Assembly: GCA_947626945.1 (NCBI GenBank)
Contig: CANQUC010000009.1
Coordinates: forward strand, 1-64,000
From: an uncultured Lachnospiraceae bacterium
Lineage (GTDB): Bacteria; Bacillota; Clostridia; Lachnospirales; Lachnospiraceae
DNA: 64,000 nt
Direction of reading: 5' to 3'
A program made the translations under genes and the position numbers. Below the pieces are notes generated by a model that searched no databases, was not told the origin of the DNA, and saw nothing but the letters and a program-made list of their open reading frames with translations. This document shows positions 26,910 through 35,035 of this stretch, in pieces (position 1 is the stretch's first letter; the number at the start of each line of letters is the position of its first letter).

Positions 26910-28034
26910 ATGGAACGGTATTTTGGAGAACACACGCCAAAGCTTGGATTCGGCCTGATGAGACTTCCGAAAAAAGAGGGCAGAATCGATCTGGAACAGA
27001 CAAAGAAAATGGTAGATCTGTTTATGGAAGCGGGACAGACTTATTTTGACACGGCTTTTGTATACGATGACGGAGAGTCGGAAAAAGCAGCCAGAAAAGC
27101 CCTGGTGGAGCGGTATCCCAGGGAAAGCTATACTTTGGCCACAAAGCTCTGCGCCTGGGTCAAAGGCGGAAATGAGCAGTCCGCAAAGCAGCAGTTTTTC
27201 ACAAGCCTGGAGCGCACCGGCGCGGGGTACTTTGACTATTATCTGCTGCATGCCCTGCAGGCGGGAAACTACAAACTGTATGACGACTATGGGATCTGGG
27301 ACTTTGTAAAGGAACAGAAAGCAAAAGGCCTGATCCGGCACTGGGGATTTTCTTTCCATGCCACGCCGGATATTCTGGAAGAGCTTCTGACCGATCACCC
27401 CGACGCGGAATTTGTTCAGCTGCAGTTAAACTACGCGGACTGGGAAAATCCAAAGGTCACCGCAAGAGAAAATTACGAGGTGGCGAGAAAGCACGGCAAA
27501 TCCATTGTGGTCATGGAACCTGTAAAGGGAGGATCGCTGGCCGATCCGCCCAAAGAGGTGCGGGAGATCTTTCAAAAAACGGATCCAAATGCCTCATGCG
27601 CTTCCTGGGCCATCCGCTATGCGGCGTCGCTGGAGGGGATCATCACCGTTCTTTCCGGGATGTCCAATGTGGAGCAGATGATGGATAACCTTTCTTATAT
27701 GAAAGCCTTTAAGCCCTTAAATCAGCAGGAACAAAAGGCCATTCACAGGGCTCAGGAGATCATCAGCGGCAGCAGCGCCATTCCCTGCACGGCCTGTCAC
27801 TACTGTACGGCGGGATGCCCCGGGCAGATCCCCATTCCGGAAATCTTTGCCGCAAGAAACCGGCAGCTGATCTGGGGTCAGCTGGAGGAAGGCAAAAAGG
27901 CATATGAACAGGCAATAGAAGGCGCGGGAGCAGCTTCGGACTGCGTTGCGTGCGGACAGTGTGAAAGCGCGTGTCCCCAGCAGATCCCCGTGATCGAGAA
28001 ACTGCGGGAGTGCGGCGAAGCGTTTGGAAGATAA
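26910..28034 (+). CDS. Aldo/keto reductase with C-terminal 4Fe-4S ferredoxin domain
   Basis: A 374-residue fusion enzyme. The N-terminal TIM barrel is aldo/keto reductase: GFGLMRLPKK opens it, and the tetrad residues lie in TYFDTAFVY (Asp, Tyr), ATKLC (Lys) and YYLLHAL (His). The C-terminal 90 residues hold two ferredoxin-type clusters with spacing CxxCxxCxxxCP: one in CTACHYCTAGCP and one in CVACGQCESACP. This architecture is common in strict anaerobes, where electrons probably come from ferredoxin. The substrate is unknown. The start ATG has GGAGG nearby. The ibrA-like gene begins 24 bases downstream, so it may be the first gene of that operon. Confidence 0.9.
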   Translation: MERYFGEHTPKLGFGLMRLPKKEGRIDLEQTKKMVDLFMEAGQTYFDTAFVYDDGESEKAARKALVERYPRESYTLATKLCAWVKGGNEQSAKQQFFTSLERTGAGYFDYYLLHALQAGNYKLYDDYGIWDFVKEQKAKGLIRHWGFSFHATPDILEELLTDHPDAEFVQLQLNYADWENPKVTARENYEVARKHGKSIVVMEPVKGGSLADPPKEVREIFQKTDPNASCASWAIRYAASLEGIITVLSGMSNVEQMMDNLSYMKAFKPLNQQEQKAIHRAQEIISGSSAIPCTACHYCTAGCPGQIPIPEIFAARNRQLIWGQLEEGKKAYEQAIEGAGAASDCVACGQCESACPQQIPVIEKLRECGEAFGR

Positions 28035-28057
28035 GCGAGAATCAATAGAGGCACGGC

Positions 28058-29389
28058 ATGAAAAGAGAATATCTGGAACAAACTGTTTATGAAGCGCTGC
28101 AGGAGCGGCTGCGTCTGATCTTCCGGGAATTTGACAATATTTATGTGTCTTTTTCCGGCGGAAAAGACAGCGGCCTGCTGCTGAACCTGACGCTGGATTT
28201 TCAGAAAAAATACTATCCGGACAAAAAGATCGGGGTGTTTCATCAGGATTTTGAGGCCCAGTATACTGTTACGACAGAGTATGTGGAGCGGACCTTTGAG
28301 CGGATCAGAGAGCAGACGGAGCCCTACTGGGTCTGCCTGCCCATGGCCACCAGAACGGCGGTCAGCAGTTATGAGATGTACTGGTATCCCTGGGACGACG
28401 AAAAGGAAGACTGCTGGGTGCGGCCTATGCCCAAAGGGGAGTATGTGATCAACCTGGAAAACAACCCCATTACCACTTACCGGTACAAAATGCACCAGGA
28501 GGATCTGGCAAAGCAGTTTGGCCGCTGGTACCGGAAAAGTCATGACAACAAAAAGACTGTCTGTCTTCTTGGCATACGGGCCAGCGAGTCTCTTCAGCGG
28601 TACAGCGGATTCCTCAACAGAAAATACAGCTATGACGGACAGTGCTGGATCAGCAGGATGTTTAAGGACGTATGGTCCGCGTCTCCTCTTTACGACTGGA
28701 CATCCCAGGATGTATGGCATGCCAACTATCTGTTTGGCTATGACTACAATCATCTGTATGACCTGTATTATATGGCGGGCCTGAAGGTATCCCAGATGCG
28801 GGTGGCCTCTCCTTTCAACGATTACTCCAAGGATTCCCTGAATCTGTACCGGGTCATTGATCCGGGCGTCTGGGTAAAGCTGGTGGGCAGAGTAAGAGGC
28901 GCCAATTTTGCCAGCCTTTACGGGCGCACAAAGGCAATGGGATACAGGAATGTCTCTCTGCCAAAGGGACATACCTGGAAATCCTATACGCTGTTTTTGC
29001 TGGATACGCTGCCCGCCCGTCTGCGGAATAATTACGCCAAAAAATTCAATGCCTCCATGAAGTTCTGGCACAATACCGGCGGCGGGCTGGACGAGGATAC
29101 CATCCGGGAGCTTCAGGAGCACGGCTATCACATCCGCCGCAACGGCGTTTCCAACTATACCCTGAACAAAAAGTCCAGGGTGATATTTGTGGGAAAGATC
29201 CCGGACGACACGGACGACATCAGATCATCCAAGGATATTCCAAGCTGGAAACGAATGTGCTACTGCATTTTGAAAAACGACCATAACTGCAGATTCATGG
29301 GGTTTGGCCTTACCAGAGAGCAGCAGCGGCGCGTGGACGCCATCCGCAGCAAATACAAAGGTCTGGAGGATATGGAATATGGAGTTTAA
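28058..29389 (+). CDS. ibrA: IbrA-like PAPS-reductase-family protein (DUF3440)
   Basis: A 443-residue protein. The N-terminal PP-loop ATPase domain has YVSFSGGKDSGLLLNL, the SGGKDS motif of the PAPS reductase/adenylyl-transfer family. A downstream GIRASESLQRY block also matches the family. The C-terminal part is DUF3440-like and cysteine-poor, so true sulfate reduction is doubtful. This pairs with the ParB-like protein encoded next, overlapping by 11 bases, just as E. coli IbrA pairs with IbrB, which activate eib surface-protein genes. PAPS-reductase/ParB pairs also occur on phages and genomic islands. Start: ATG with GAGG seven bases upstream. Confidence 0.82.
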   Translation: MKREYLEQTVYEALQERLRLIFREFDNIYVSFSGGKDSGLLLNLTLDFQKKYYPDKKIGVFHQDFEAQYTVTTEYVERTFERIREQTEPYWVCLPMATRTAVSSYEMYWYPWDDEKEDCWVRPMPKGEYVINLENNPITTYRYKMHQEDLAKQFGRWYRKSHDNKKTVCLLGIRASESLQRYSGFLNRKYSYDGQCWISRMFKDVWSASPLYDWTSQDVWHANYLFGYDYNHLYDLYYMAGLKVSQMRVASPFNDYSKDSLNLYRVIDPGVWVKLVGRVRGANFASLYGRTKAMGYRNVSLPKGHTWKSYTLFLLDTLPARLRNNYAKKFNASMKFWHNTGGGLDEDTIRELQEHGYHIRRNGVSNYTLNKKSRVIFVGKIPDDTDDIRSSKDIPSWKRMCYCILKNDHNCRFMGFGLTREQQRRVDAIRSKYKGLEDMEYGV

Positions 29390-29915
29390 AAGTCCGGTCT
29401 ATCATGTGATCTCTGTGCCCATAGAAAAGGTGGAGCCCAATACATACAATCCCAATACTGTGGCGCCGCCGGAAATGGAACTGCTGTATCAGAGCATCAA
29501 GGCAGACGGATACACCATGCCCATTGTATGTTATTACGACAAAACCCAGGATAAATATGTGATCGTGGACGGGTTTCACCGTTACCGGGTCATGCTGGAG
29601 CATGAGGATATTTATGAGCGGGAAAAGGGAATGCTGCCGGTGTCGGTGATCAATAAGGCGCTGGATCAGCGGATGGCCAGCACCATCCGCCACAACCGGG
29701 CCCGGGGCAGCCATGATGTGGATCTGATGAGCAATATTGTCCGGGAGCTTCACGAGCTTGGCCGGTCAGACGCCTGGATCTCAAAGCATCTTGGCATGGA
29801 TCGGGACGAGATCCTGCGGCTGAAGCAGATCACAGGATTGGCGGCTCTGTTTAAGGACGTGCAGTTTGGAAAGGCATGGCAGCCCGCCAGGGAAGAAGAA
29901 ACAGAGGAACTGTAA
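29379..29915 (+). CDS. ibrB: IbrB-like ParB/Srx-domain protein
   Basis: A 178-residue protein with a ParB/sulfiredoxin-like nuclease domain. YHVISVPIEKVEPNTYNPN begins it and VDGFHRYRVMLEHE carries the GxHRxxA-like motif with His and Arg. A helix-turn-helix-like stretch follows (SKHLGMDRDEILRLKQITG). It matches IbrB, partner of the DUF3440 protein encoded by the overlapping upstream gene. The ATG at 29379 lies nine bases after GGAGG; an upstream in-frame start at 29304 lies wholly inside ibrA and is less likely. The GH5 gene follows one base after its stop. Confidence 0.82.
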   Translation: MEFKSPVYHVISVPIEKVEPNTYNPNTVAPPEMELLYQSIKADGYTMPIVCYYDKTQDKYVIVDGFHRYRVMLEHEDIYEREKGMLPVSVINKALDQRMASTIRHNRARGSHDVDLMSNIVRELHELGRSDAWISKHLGMDRDEILRLKQITGLAALFKDVQFGKAWQPAREEETEEL

Positions 29916-29916
29916 G

Positions 29917-31500
29917 ATGGAGAAGAACAGAAAAAAGAAACCCTGCAAAAGAGTCTGGCGGCTTTTTTTGCTGCTGATCATCGTAATGGCGGCAGCGCTG
30001 CTGCAGGGATGTCAGAAAACAAAAGAGAAAACAGAACAGAACACAGAGCAGGCGCCTGCAAAGACGGCTGAGAAAAGTGAGCCGGCAAAAACCGCGGAGG
30101 CAAAAAAAACAGATCCCGCCGGGAACCCGGATGAGACGGAAGCCGCCCCGTCGGACGGGCAGGAAAGAAAAGCGGCGCCCTCTGTATGCGGCAGGCTTCA
30201 TGTGGAGGGCACAAAGCTGGTGGATGAAAAGGGTCAGCCGGTGCAGCTGAGAGGGATCAGCACTCACGGACTGTCCTGGTTTCCCCAGTATGTAAACCAG
30301 GAGTGCTTTGCTCAGCTGAGCGGCCAGTGGAACGCAAATGTGATCCGCCTGGCTATGTATACCGGGGAAAGTAACGGATACTGCACAGGAGGAGATCAGG
30401 CGGGACTGAAGGATCTGATCAGAAAAGGCGTGGCCTGCGCTACCGAAAACGATATGTATGTGATCATCGACTGGCATATTTTGTCTGACGGAGATCCCAA
30501 CACGCACCTGGAGGAGGCCAGGGCGTTTTTTGAGGAAATGTCCCGGGAGTATGGAAGCGCGGACAACGTTCTTTTTGAGATCTGCAACGAGCCTAACGGA
30601 GGCACCGGCTGGCAGCAGGTAAAGACCTACGCCCAGCAGGTGATCGGCGTCATCCGGGCCAACGCGCCGGACAGCGTGATCCTGGTAGGCACGCCCAACT
30701 GGTGCCAGGATGTGGATCAGGCGGCGGCAGATCCCATCAGTCAATATGACAATCTCATGTATACCCTGCATTTTTACGCGGCTACCCACAAGGAGGATCT
30801 CCGCGGCAAAATGACCGCGGCCCTTGAGGCGGGACTCCCGATTTTTGTGTCAGAATACGGGATCTGCGATGCCAGCGGAAACGGCGCCATTGATGAAGAA
30901 CAGGCAAACCTGTGGGTGGACCTGATGGATCAGTGGGGCGTCAGCTATGTGCTGTGGAACCTTTCCAACAAAAATGAATCCTCTTCCATATTAAACAGCG
31001 GATGTGAAAAAACAGGCGGATTTGCCCCGGAGGATTTGAGTCCCTGCGGGCAGTGGCTGTACCGGACGCTTACAGGACAGCGGGATTCGGCGCAAAATAC
31101 ACAGAACGGCCAGCCCCAGGCAGACGCCGGCGGCAGCGCGCCTGTGGAGACTGCGCAGAATAACGGCCCGGAGGACGCCCAGGCGGTCAGCACCTTTACC
31201 AGCAACGGCATGGAGATCACGGCGGTGCAGAAAAACAGCTGGGAATCGGAGGGGACGCCTTTTTACCAGTACGAGCTCACCCTGAAGAACAAGAGCCAAA
31301 GCGCCATGAACTCCTGGGCAGTGGAGATTCCCTTTGCCGGCACCTTTCAGGTGACAGACAGCTGGAACGGGGAATATACCCCGCAGGGAACCGTGCTGAG
31401 CATTTCTTCCGTGGATTACAACGGCGCGGTTGCGCCAAACGGATCGGTAACAGACGTGGGATTTATTGTCAGCGGCAGCAAAATCATGAATAATAAATAA
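29917..31500 (+). CDS. GH5 endoglucanase lipoprotein with CBM2-like domain
   Basis: A 527-residue lipoprotein. The signal ends in the lipobox LLQG-Cys32. A low-complexity charged linker runs to about residue 95. The glycoside hydrolase family 5 barrel (about 100-395) has RGISTHGLSWF, the acid/base Glu in ICNEPNGG, YTLHFYAATH and the nucleophile Glu in FVSEYGICD. It most resembles subfamily 2 cellulases. The last 90 residues (FTSNGMEITAVQKNSW to VTDVGFIVSG) look like a family 2 cellulose-binding module with conserved tryptophans. It should cleave beta-1,4-glucans at the cell surface. The start is the ATG one base after ibrB with GAGGA upstream. Confidence 0.88.
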   Translation: MEKNRKKKPCKRVWRLFLLLIIVMAAALLQGCQKTKEKTEQNTEQAPAKTAEKSEPAKTAEAKKTDPAGNPDETEAAPSDGQERKAAPSVCGRLHVEGTKLVDEKGQPVQLRGISTHGLSWFPQYVNQECFAQLSGQWNANVIRLAMYTGESNGYCTGGDQAGLKDLIRKGVACATENDMYVIIDWHILSDGDPNTHLEEARAFFEEMSREYGSADNVLFEICNEPNGGTGWQQVKTYAQQVIGVIRANAPDSVILVGTPNWCQDVDQAAADPISQYDNLMYTLHFYAATHKEDLRGKMTAALEAGLPIFVSEYGICDASGNGAIDEEQANLWVDLMDQWGVSYVLWNLSNKNESSSILNSGCEKTGGFAPEDLSPCGQWLYRTLTGQRDSAQNTQNGQPQADAGGSAPVETAQNNGPEDAQAVSTFTSNGMEITAVQKNSWESEGTPFYQYELTLKNKSQSAMNSWAVEIPFAGTFQVTDSWNGEYTPQGTVLSISSVDYNGAVAPNGSVTDVGFIVSGSKIMNNK

Positions 31501-31519
31501 ATTTTGGAAAAAAGAATTG

Positions 31520-31548
31520 TTGTGTTTTTGACATAAATATGCCATAAT
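31520..31548 (+). promoter_or_regulatory. Sigma-A promoter of the GGDEF/EAL gene
   Basis: TTGTGT at 31520-31525, 17 bases, CATAAT at 31543-31548. It lies 20 bases after the GH5 stop and about 85 bases before the GTG start. Confidence 0.5.
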
Positions 31549-31632
31549 GACAGAAAGGCGGTTAATGTCTGTAAGGTGAAACCTGCGGGATGAAAGAACA
31601 AGACAGTCTGTGGGAAAGGGGATGAATGGAGA

Positions 31633-33303
31633 GTGAAAACAGAAAAGGAAAAAAGCTTTATCCACGAACTTTGCCATATTATTGAACTGCTGAGTCCGTC
31701 TATGGATGATTTCCTTTACATTTATGATTTTGAAGAAGACTTTTACTATATTTCCAAGGCGGCGGCCAACCGGTTCTGTATTCCGGGACATACCTTTCAC
31801 GATACGGAAAAGAACTTCCAGGAATTTGTCTATCCGGCAGATTATCCGCGGCTTATGGAAGATCTGTATCTGCTGCGGGAGAAAGGCAAGAATACCCACA
31901 ACCTGATCTACCGCTGGATCTCCGTAAAGGGCGACCCCATCTGGATCAACTGCAGGGGCCAGGTGGTGCGGGAAGACGGCGCTGCCCGGTATCTGGTAGG
32001 TTGTATCAATGAGATCGGCGTCCAGCAAAAGGCCGACAACTTAAGCGGCCTGTTGGGCGATTCCAGTTTTCAGGCATTTATCGGAGATTACGCCAACCGG
32101 CGGCCTCAGGGATTTTTCCTGCGGATCGGCGTGGACGCCCTGAAGGGCATCAATGCCCGTCTGGGAGTGGAATACGGAAACCAGATTCTTCGCACCACGG
32201 CAAGAAAGATCGAGGAGGCCATTTCAGAGGACCAGCATCTGTACCGGATCATTGGCGACGAATTCCTGGTGGTGGATTTTTCCGGAGGCACTTTGGAGGA
32301 CGCTCATAACCTGTACCAGAAGCTCCGGGAAAAAATGGATCAGTACATAACGGAGAACGATTACAAAGCGGTGTTTACGCTGTCCGGGGGCGTTGTGCTG
32401 ACGCAGGATGTTTCCGAATTTCACTATTCGGAGATTATAAAGCTGACGGAGTTTGCCCTTGGAGAGGCAAAGCACCGGGGACGGAACAGGTGCTATGATT
32501 TCTGCGCGGAAGATTATCAGCAGTTCCTTGAGAAGAGAAATCTGATGGTAAAGCTGCGCCGGGCGGTCAATAACGGCATGGAAGGCTTTGAAGTGTATTA
32601 TCAGCCCATCTTCCGGGCGGACAACGGAAAGATCTACGGAGCGGAAGCGCTGATGCGGTTTTCCGACAAGGAGAAGGGAATGGTATCTCCTGTGAAATTT
32701 ATTCCCATCCTGGAGGAAAGCGGCCTGATCATTCCGGTGGGCCGGTGGCTTCTGCATCAGGCCTTTGACATGTGCAGCGCTTTCCAGAAATACGTTCCGG
32801 ATTTCCATATCAATGTGAATCTGTCTAATGTGCAGATCATGAAAAGCGATGTGGGCGGAGATATTTTAGACGCCATTCAGACCTATGGGCTGAAACCGGA
32901 AACCATTACCGTTGAGCTGACGGAAAGCGGATTTCTGGAATCGGACTACCGCTTTACCGACATGTGGCATGAAATGAAAAAAGCGGGCGTGCTGCTGGCG
33001 CTGGACGACTTTGGCACCGGCTATTCCAACTTCCGGTACATAACCGAGCTGAAGCCGGAAGTGATCAAGATCGACAGGACGTTTACCATGAAAGTCATGG
33101 AAAATGTATTTGAATACGAGCTGCTTTCCCTTTTTACAAAGATGGCCCACAATCTGAATCTGAAGATTTGTGTGGAGGGAATCGAAACAGAAGAAGAGAG
33201 GCAAAAGATCTATGATCTGGCGCCGGATTGCTTCCAGGGTTTCTATTTTGGCTATCCGTGTCCAAGAGAGCAGTTCTTTGAAAAGTTTGCCGGGCAGATA
33301 TAA
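31633..33303 (+). CDS. PAS-GGDEF-EAL c-di-GMP phosphodiesterase, GGDEF degenerate
   Basis: A 556-residue cytoplasmic signalling protein. A PAS-like N-terminal domain (about 15-135) is followed by a GGDEF domain (about 150-280) and an EAL domain (about 300-550). The active-site loop reads RIIGDEF, so the first glycine of GGDEF is replaced by isoleucine and cyclase activity is doubtful. The EAL domain keeps the key residues: EALMRF, ELTESGF, LDDFGTGYSN, KIDRTF and CVEGIET. It should therefore hydrolyse c-di-GMP, perhaps with GTP control through the degenerate domain. It has no membrane helix. The GTG start follows an AAAGGGG/GGAG region and a promoter at 31520. Confidence 0.88.
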   Translation: MKTEKEKSFIHELCHIIELLSPSMDDFLYIYDFEEDFYYISKAAANRFCIPGHTFHDTEKNFQEFVYPADYPRLMEDLYLLREKGKNTHNLIYRWISVKGDPIWINCRGQVVREDGAARYLVGCINEIGVQQKADNLSGLLGDSSFQAFIGDYANRRPQGFFLRIGVDALKGINARLGVEYGNQILRTTARKIEEAISEDQHLYRIIGDEFLVVDFSGGTLEDAHNLYQKLREKMDQYITENDYKAVFTLSGGVVLTQDVSEFHYSEIIKLTEFALGEAKHRGRNRCYDFCAEDYQQFLEKRNLMVKLRRAVNNGMEGFEVYYQPIFRADNGKIYGAEALMRFSDKEKGMVSPVKFIPILEESGLIIPVGRWLLHQAFDMCSAFQKYVPDFHINVNLSNVQIMKSDVGGDILDAIQTYGLKPETITVELTESGFLESDYRFTDMWHEMKKAGVLLALDDFGTGYSNFRYITELKPEVIKIDRTFTMKVMENVFEYELLSLFTKMAHNLNLKICVEGIETEEERQKIYDLAPDCFQGFYFGYPCPREQFFEKFAGQI

Positions 33304-33312
33304 CTGCCCGGC
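33290..33312 (+). terminator. Terminator-like hairpin after the EAL gene
   Basis: GCCGGGCAG (33290-33298) and CTGCCCGGC (33304-33312) form a perfect 9-bp stem around the stop codon, followed by TTTGCTGTT. The weak T run suggests partial termination before the WYL gene. Confidence 0.5.
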
Positions 33313-33345
33313 TTTGCTGTTAAATGACCAAAGGAGAACTGCGCC

Positions 33346-34332
33346 ATGGCAAAATCCTATAATCAGAAGATGAAGATTCTGTATCTGCTGCGGCTGTTTA
33401 TGGAGCGCTCAGATGAAAATCATGTGCTGACCATGGGGGATCTGCTGGAAGAGCTTGCCCGCTATGGGATTTCGGCGGAGCGGAAAAGCGTTTATGATGA
33501 TCTGGAAGCCCTGCGGCTGTTTGGCCTGGACATCGTATATACCCGGAGGGAGCCGTCCGGTTATTATCTGGCGTCCCGCCGGTTTGAACTGCCGGAGCTG
33601 AAGCTTCTGGTGGACGCGGTGCAGTCCTGCAAATTTCTGACCCGAAAAAAATCAGATCAGCTGATCAAAAAGCTGGAAAGCCTTACCAGCACCTATGAGG
33701 CGGGGCAGCTGGCAAGACAGGTGTTCGTGGCCAACCGCATCAAGACCATGAACGAGACCATTTATTATAATGTAGATAAGATTCACAGCGCCATTTCGGC
33801 AAATGTCAGGATCCGGTTCCAGTATTTCCAGTGGACGGTGGAGAAGACCACCCATCTGAAAAAAGACGGGGCCTCCTACGACATCAGTCCCTGGGCGCTG
33901 ACCTGGGATGACGAAAACTATTATATGGTAGGCTATGACAGTGAAACGGACATGATCAAGCACTACCGGGTGGATAAAATGCTTTCTATCCAGCTGACGG
34001 CAAAGGAGCGGCAGGGAAAACAGGTGTTTGCGGATTTTGACCTTGCAAGTTATATTAAGAAGACCTTTGGCATGTTTGGCGGGGAAGAAAAAGAGATGGA
34101 GCTGGAATGTGAAAACCGGCTGATCGGGGTGATGATAGACCGGTTCGGCAAGGAAGCGCCCATACGGCCTGTTGACGACAGTCATTTTTCTATCCGTATC
34201 CGGGTGGCGGTCAGCGGGCCCTTTTACGGCTGGCTTTGCGGTCTGGGGCCGGGAGTGTCTGTCCGAAAGCCCCTGGAAGAGGCCCGGGCATACCGGGACT
34301 ATCTGCGGGGCCTGCTGGAAAAAACAGTCTGA
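33346..34332 (+). CDS. WYL-domain transcriptional regulator
   Basis: A 328-residue regulator. The N-terminal winged helix (about 5-65) shows TMGDLLEELARYGISAERKS followed by VYDDLEALRLFGLDI. The WYL domain (about 140-240) shows ISPWALTWDDENYYMVGYD and the following YRVDKM region. A C-terminal WCX extension follows. WYL regulators bind nucleic-acid or nucleotide ligands and often repress defence or metabolic genes. Its target is not apparent. The ATG follows AAAGGAG. It is convergent with the CYTH gene. Confidence 0.9.
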   Translation: MAKSYNQKMKILYLLRLFMERSDENHVLTMGDLLEELARYGISAERKSVYDDLEALRLFGLDIVYTRREPSGYYLASRRFELPELKLLVDAVQSCKFLTRKKSDQLIKKLESLTSTYEAGQLARQVFVANRIKTMNETIYYNVDKIHSAISANVRIRFQYFQWTVEKTTHLKKDGASYDISPWALTWDDENYYMVGYDSETDMIKHYRVDKMLSIQLTAKERQGKQVFADFDLASYIKKTFGMFGGEEKEMELECENRLIGVMIDRFGKEAPIRPVDDSHFSIRIRVAVSGPFYGWLCGLGPGVSVRKPLEEARAYRDYLRGLLEKTV

Positions 34333-34346
34333 GAACAGATCCTCCG

Positions 34347-34793
34347 TCAGGGCATTTTGCTCATGACGCTGTTGTGATAGGCCGGGTCGTCGGTCACTTC
34401 TTTTCCAAACCAGTGGGGAGGACAGAAAGCCTCTGCGGCCTCCAGGGTGGGAAATTCCACTTCCGCCAGGCAGAGAGGCGCAAAGGGAGGATCAAACACA
34501 TCCAGCTCCAGGGTTCGCTCTTCTGAAAGGGGAATGCGGTACCTGGTTTTGGAAATGATTCTTCCGTCGGCTTTTTGTTTCAAATGGAGATAAGCCTGCC
34601 GGTGAAGCGGAAGATTGTATTCTTCTCTTGCCATCAGTCCGCCGGATTTATAAGTCAGATAATAGGAGTCGCCGTCTTTTCGCACCCGGACTACCGGATC
34701 CGTGCACAGGTAGCCCTGCTCCAGACGGGAGTGGGGATAGGATTCCAGATTTTCCGGCAGCCGCTCCATCAGAAATTTTCGCTCGATTTCCAT
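34347..34793 (-). CDS. CYTH-domain protein (triphosphate tunnel metalloenzyme)
   Basis: A 148-residue protein of the CYTH superfamily. It starts with the diagnostic MEIERKFLM (ExExK motif) and continues with the tunnel-lining strands QGYLCTDPVVRVRKDGDSYY, ISKTRYRIPL and LELDVF. Members hydrolyse inorganic triphosphate or related compounds using Mg2+ in a beta tunnel; the substrate here is not known. The start ATG follows AAGGAGG. A promoter of form TTGATT-N17-TATGAT lies upstream at 34851-34879. Confidence 0.88.
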   Translation of the reverse strand: MEIERKFLMERLPENLESYPHSRLEQGYLCTDPVVRVRKDGDSYYLTYKSGGLMAREEYNLPLHRQAYLHLKQKADGRIISKTRYRIPLSEERTLELDVFDPPFAPLCLAEVEFPTLEAAEAFCPPHWFGKEVTDDPAYHNSVMSKMP

Positions 34794-34850
34794 AAAAACC
34801 TCCTTCTGCCGCTTTGCCCCACGGCCCGGCAGCTTTTTTTCTTTAAGACT

Positions 34851-34879
34851 ATCATAATGTACCGGCAGGGCAAAATCAA
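34851..34879 (-). promoter_or_regulatory. Sigma-A promoter of the CYTH gene
   Basis: On the minus strand TTGATT (34879-34874), 17 bases, TATGAT (34856-34851). Confidence 0.6.
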
Positions 34880-34920
34880 GGAGACTCCCAAAAAAACCCG
34901 AAAGGGAAAGAAAAAAGAGT

Positions 34921-34949
34921 TTGTATTTTCAAGTAAAGTATGCTATACT
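34921..34949 (+). promoter_or_regulatory. Sigma-A promoter of tig
   Basis: TTGTAT at 34921-34926, 17 bases, TATACT at 34944-34949. The leader to the tig ATG is about 80 bases. It may drive tig-clpP and partly the genes after the hairpin at 36946. Confidence 0.65.
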
Positions 34950-35035
34950 GTGTCAATGATTGAATAGTGGGATATTGTCGCTAACAGACACTGTAAGAAA
35001 ACAGAACCCGCCATCGTTAAGGAGGATTTTTAAAA

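Noticed and set aside
27878-29131. 417-codon minus-strand frame opposite the ibrA-like gene
   Set aside because: Shadow of two confirmed genes, with no ribosome site.
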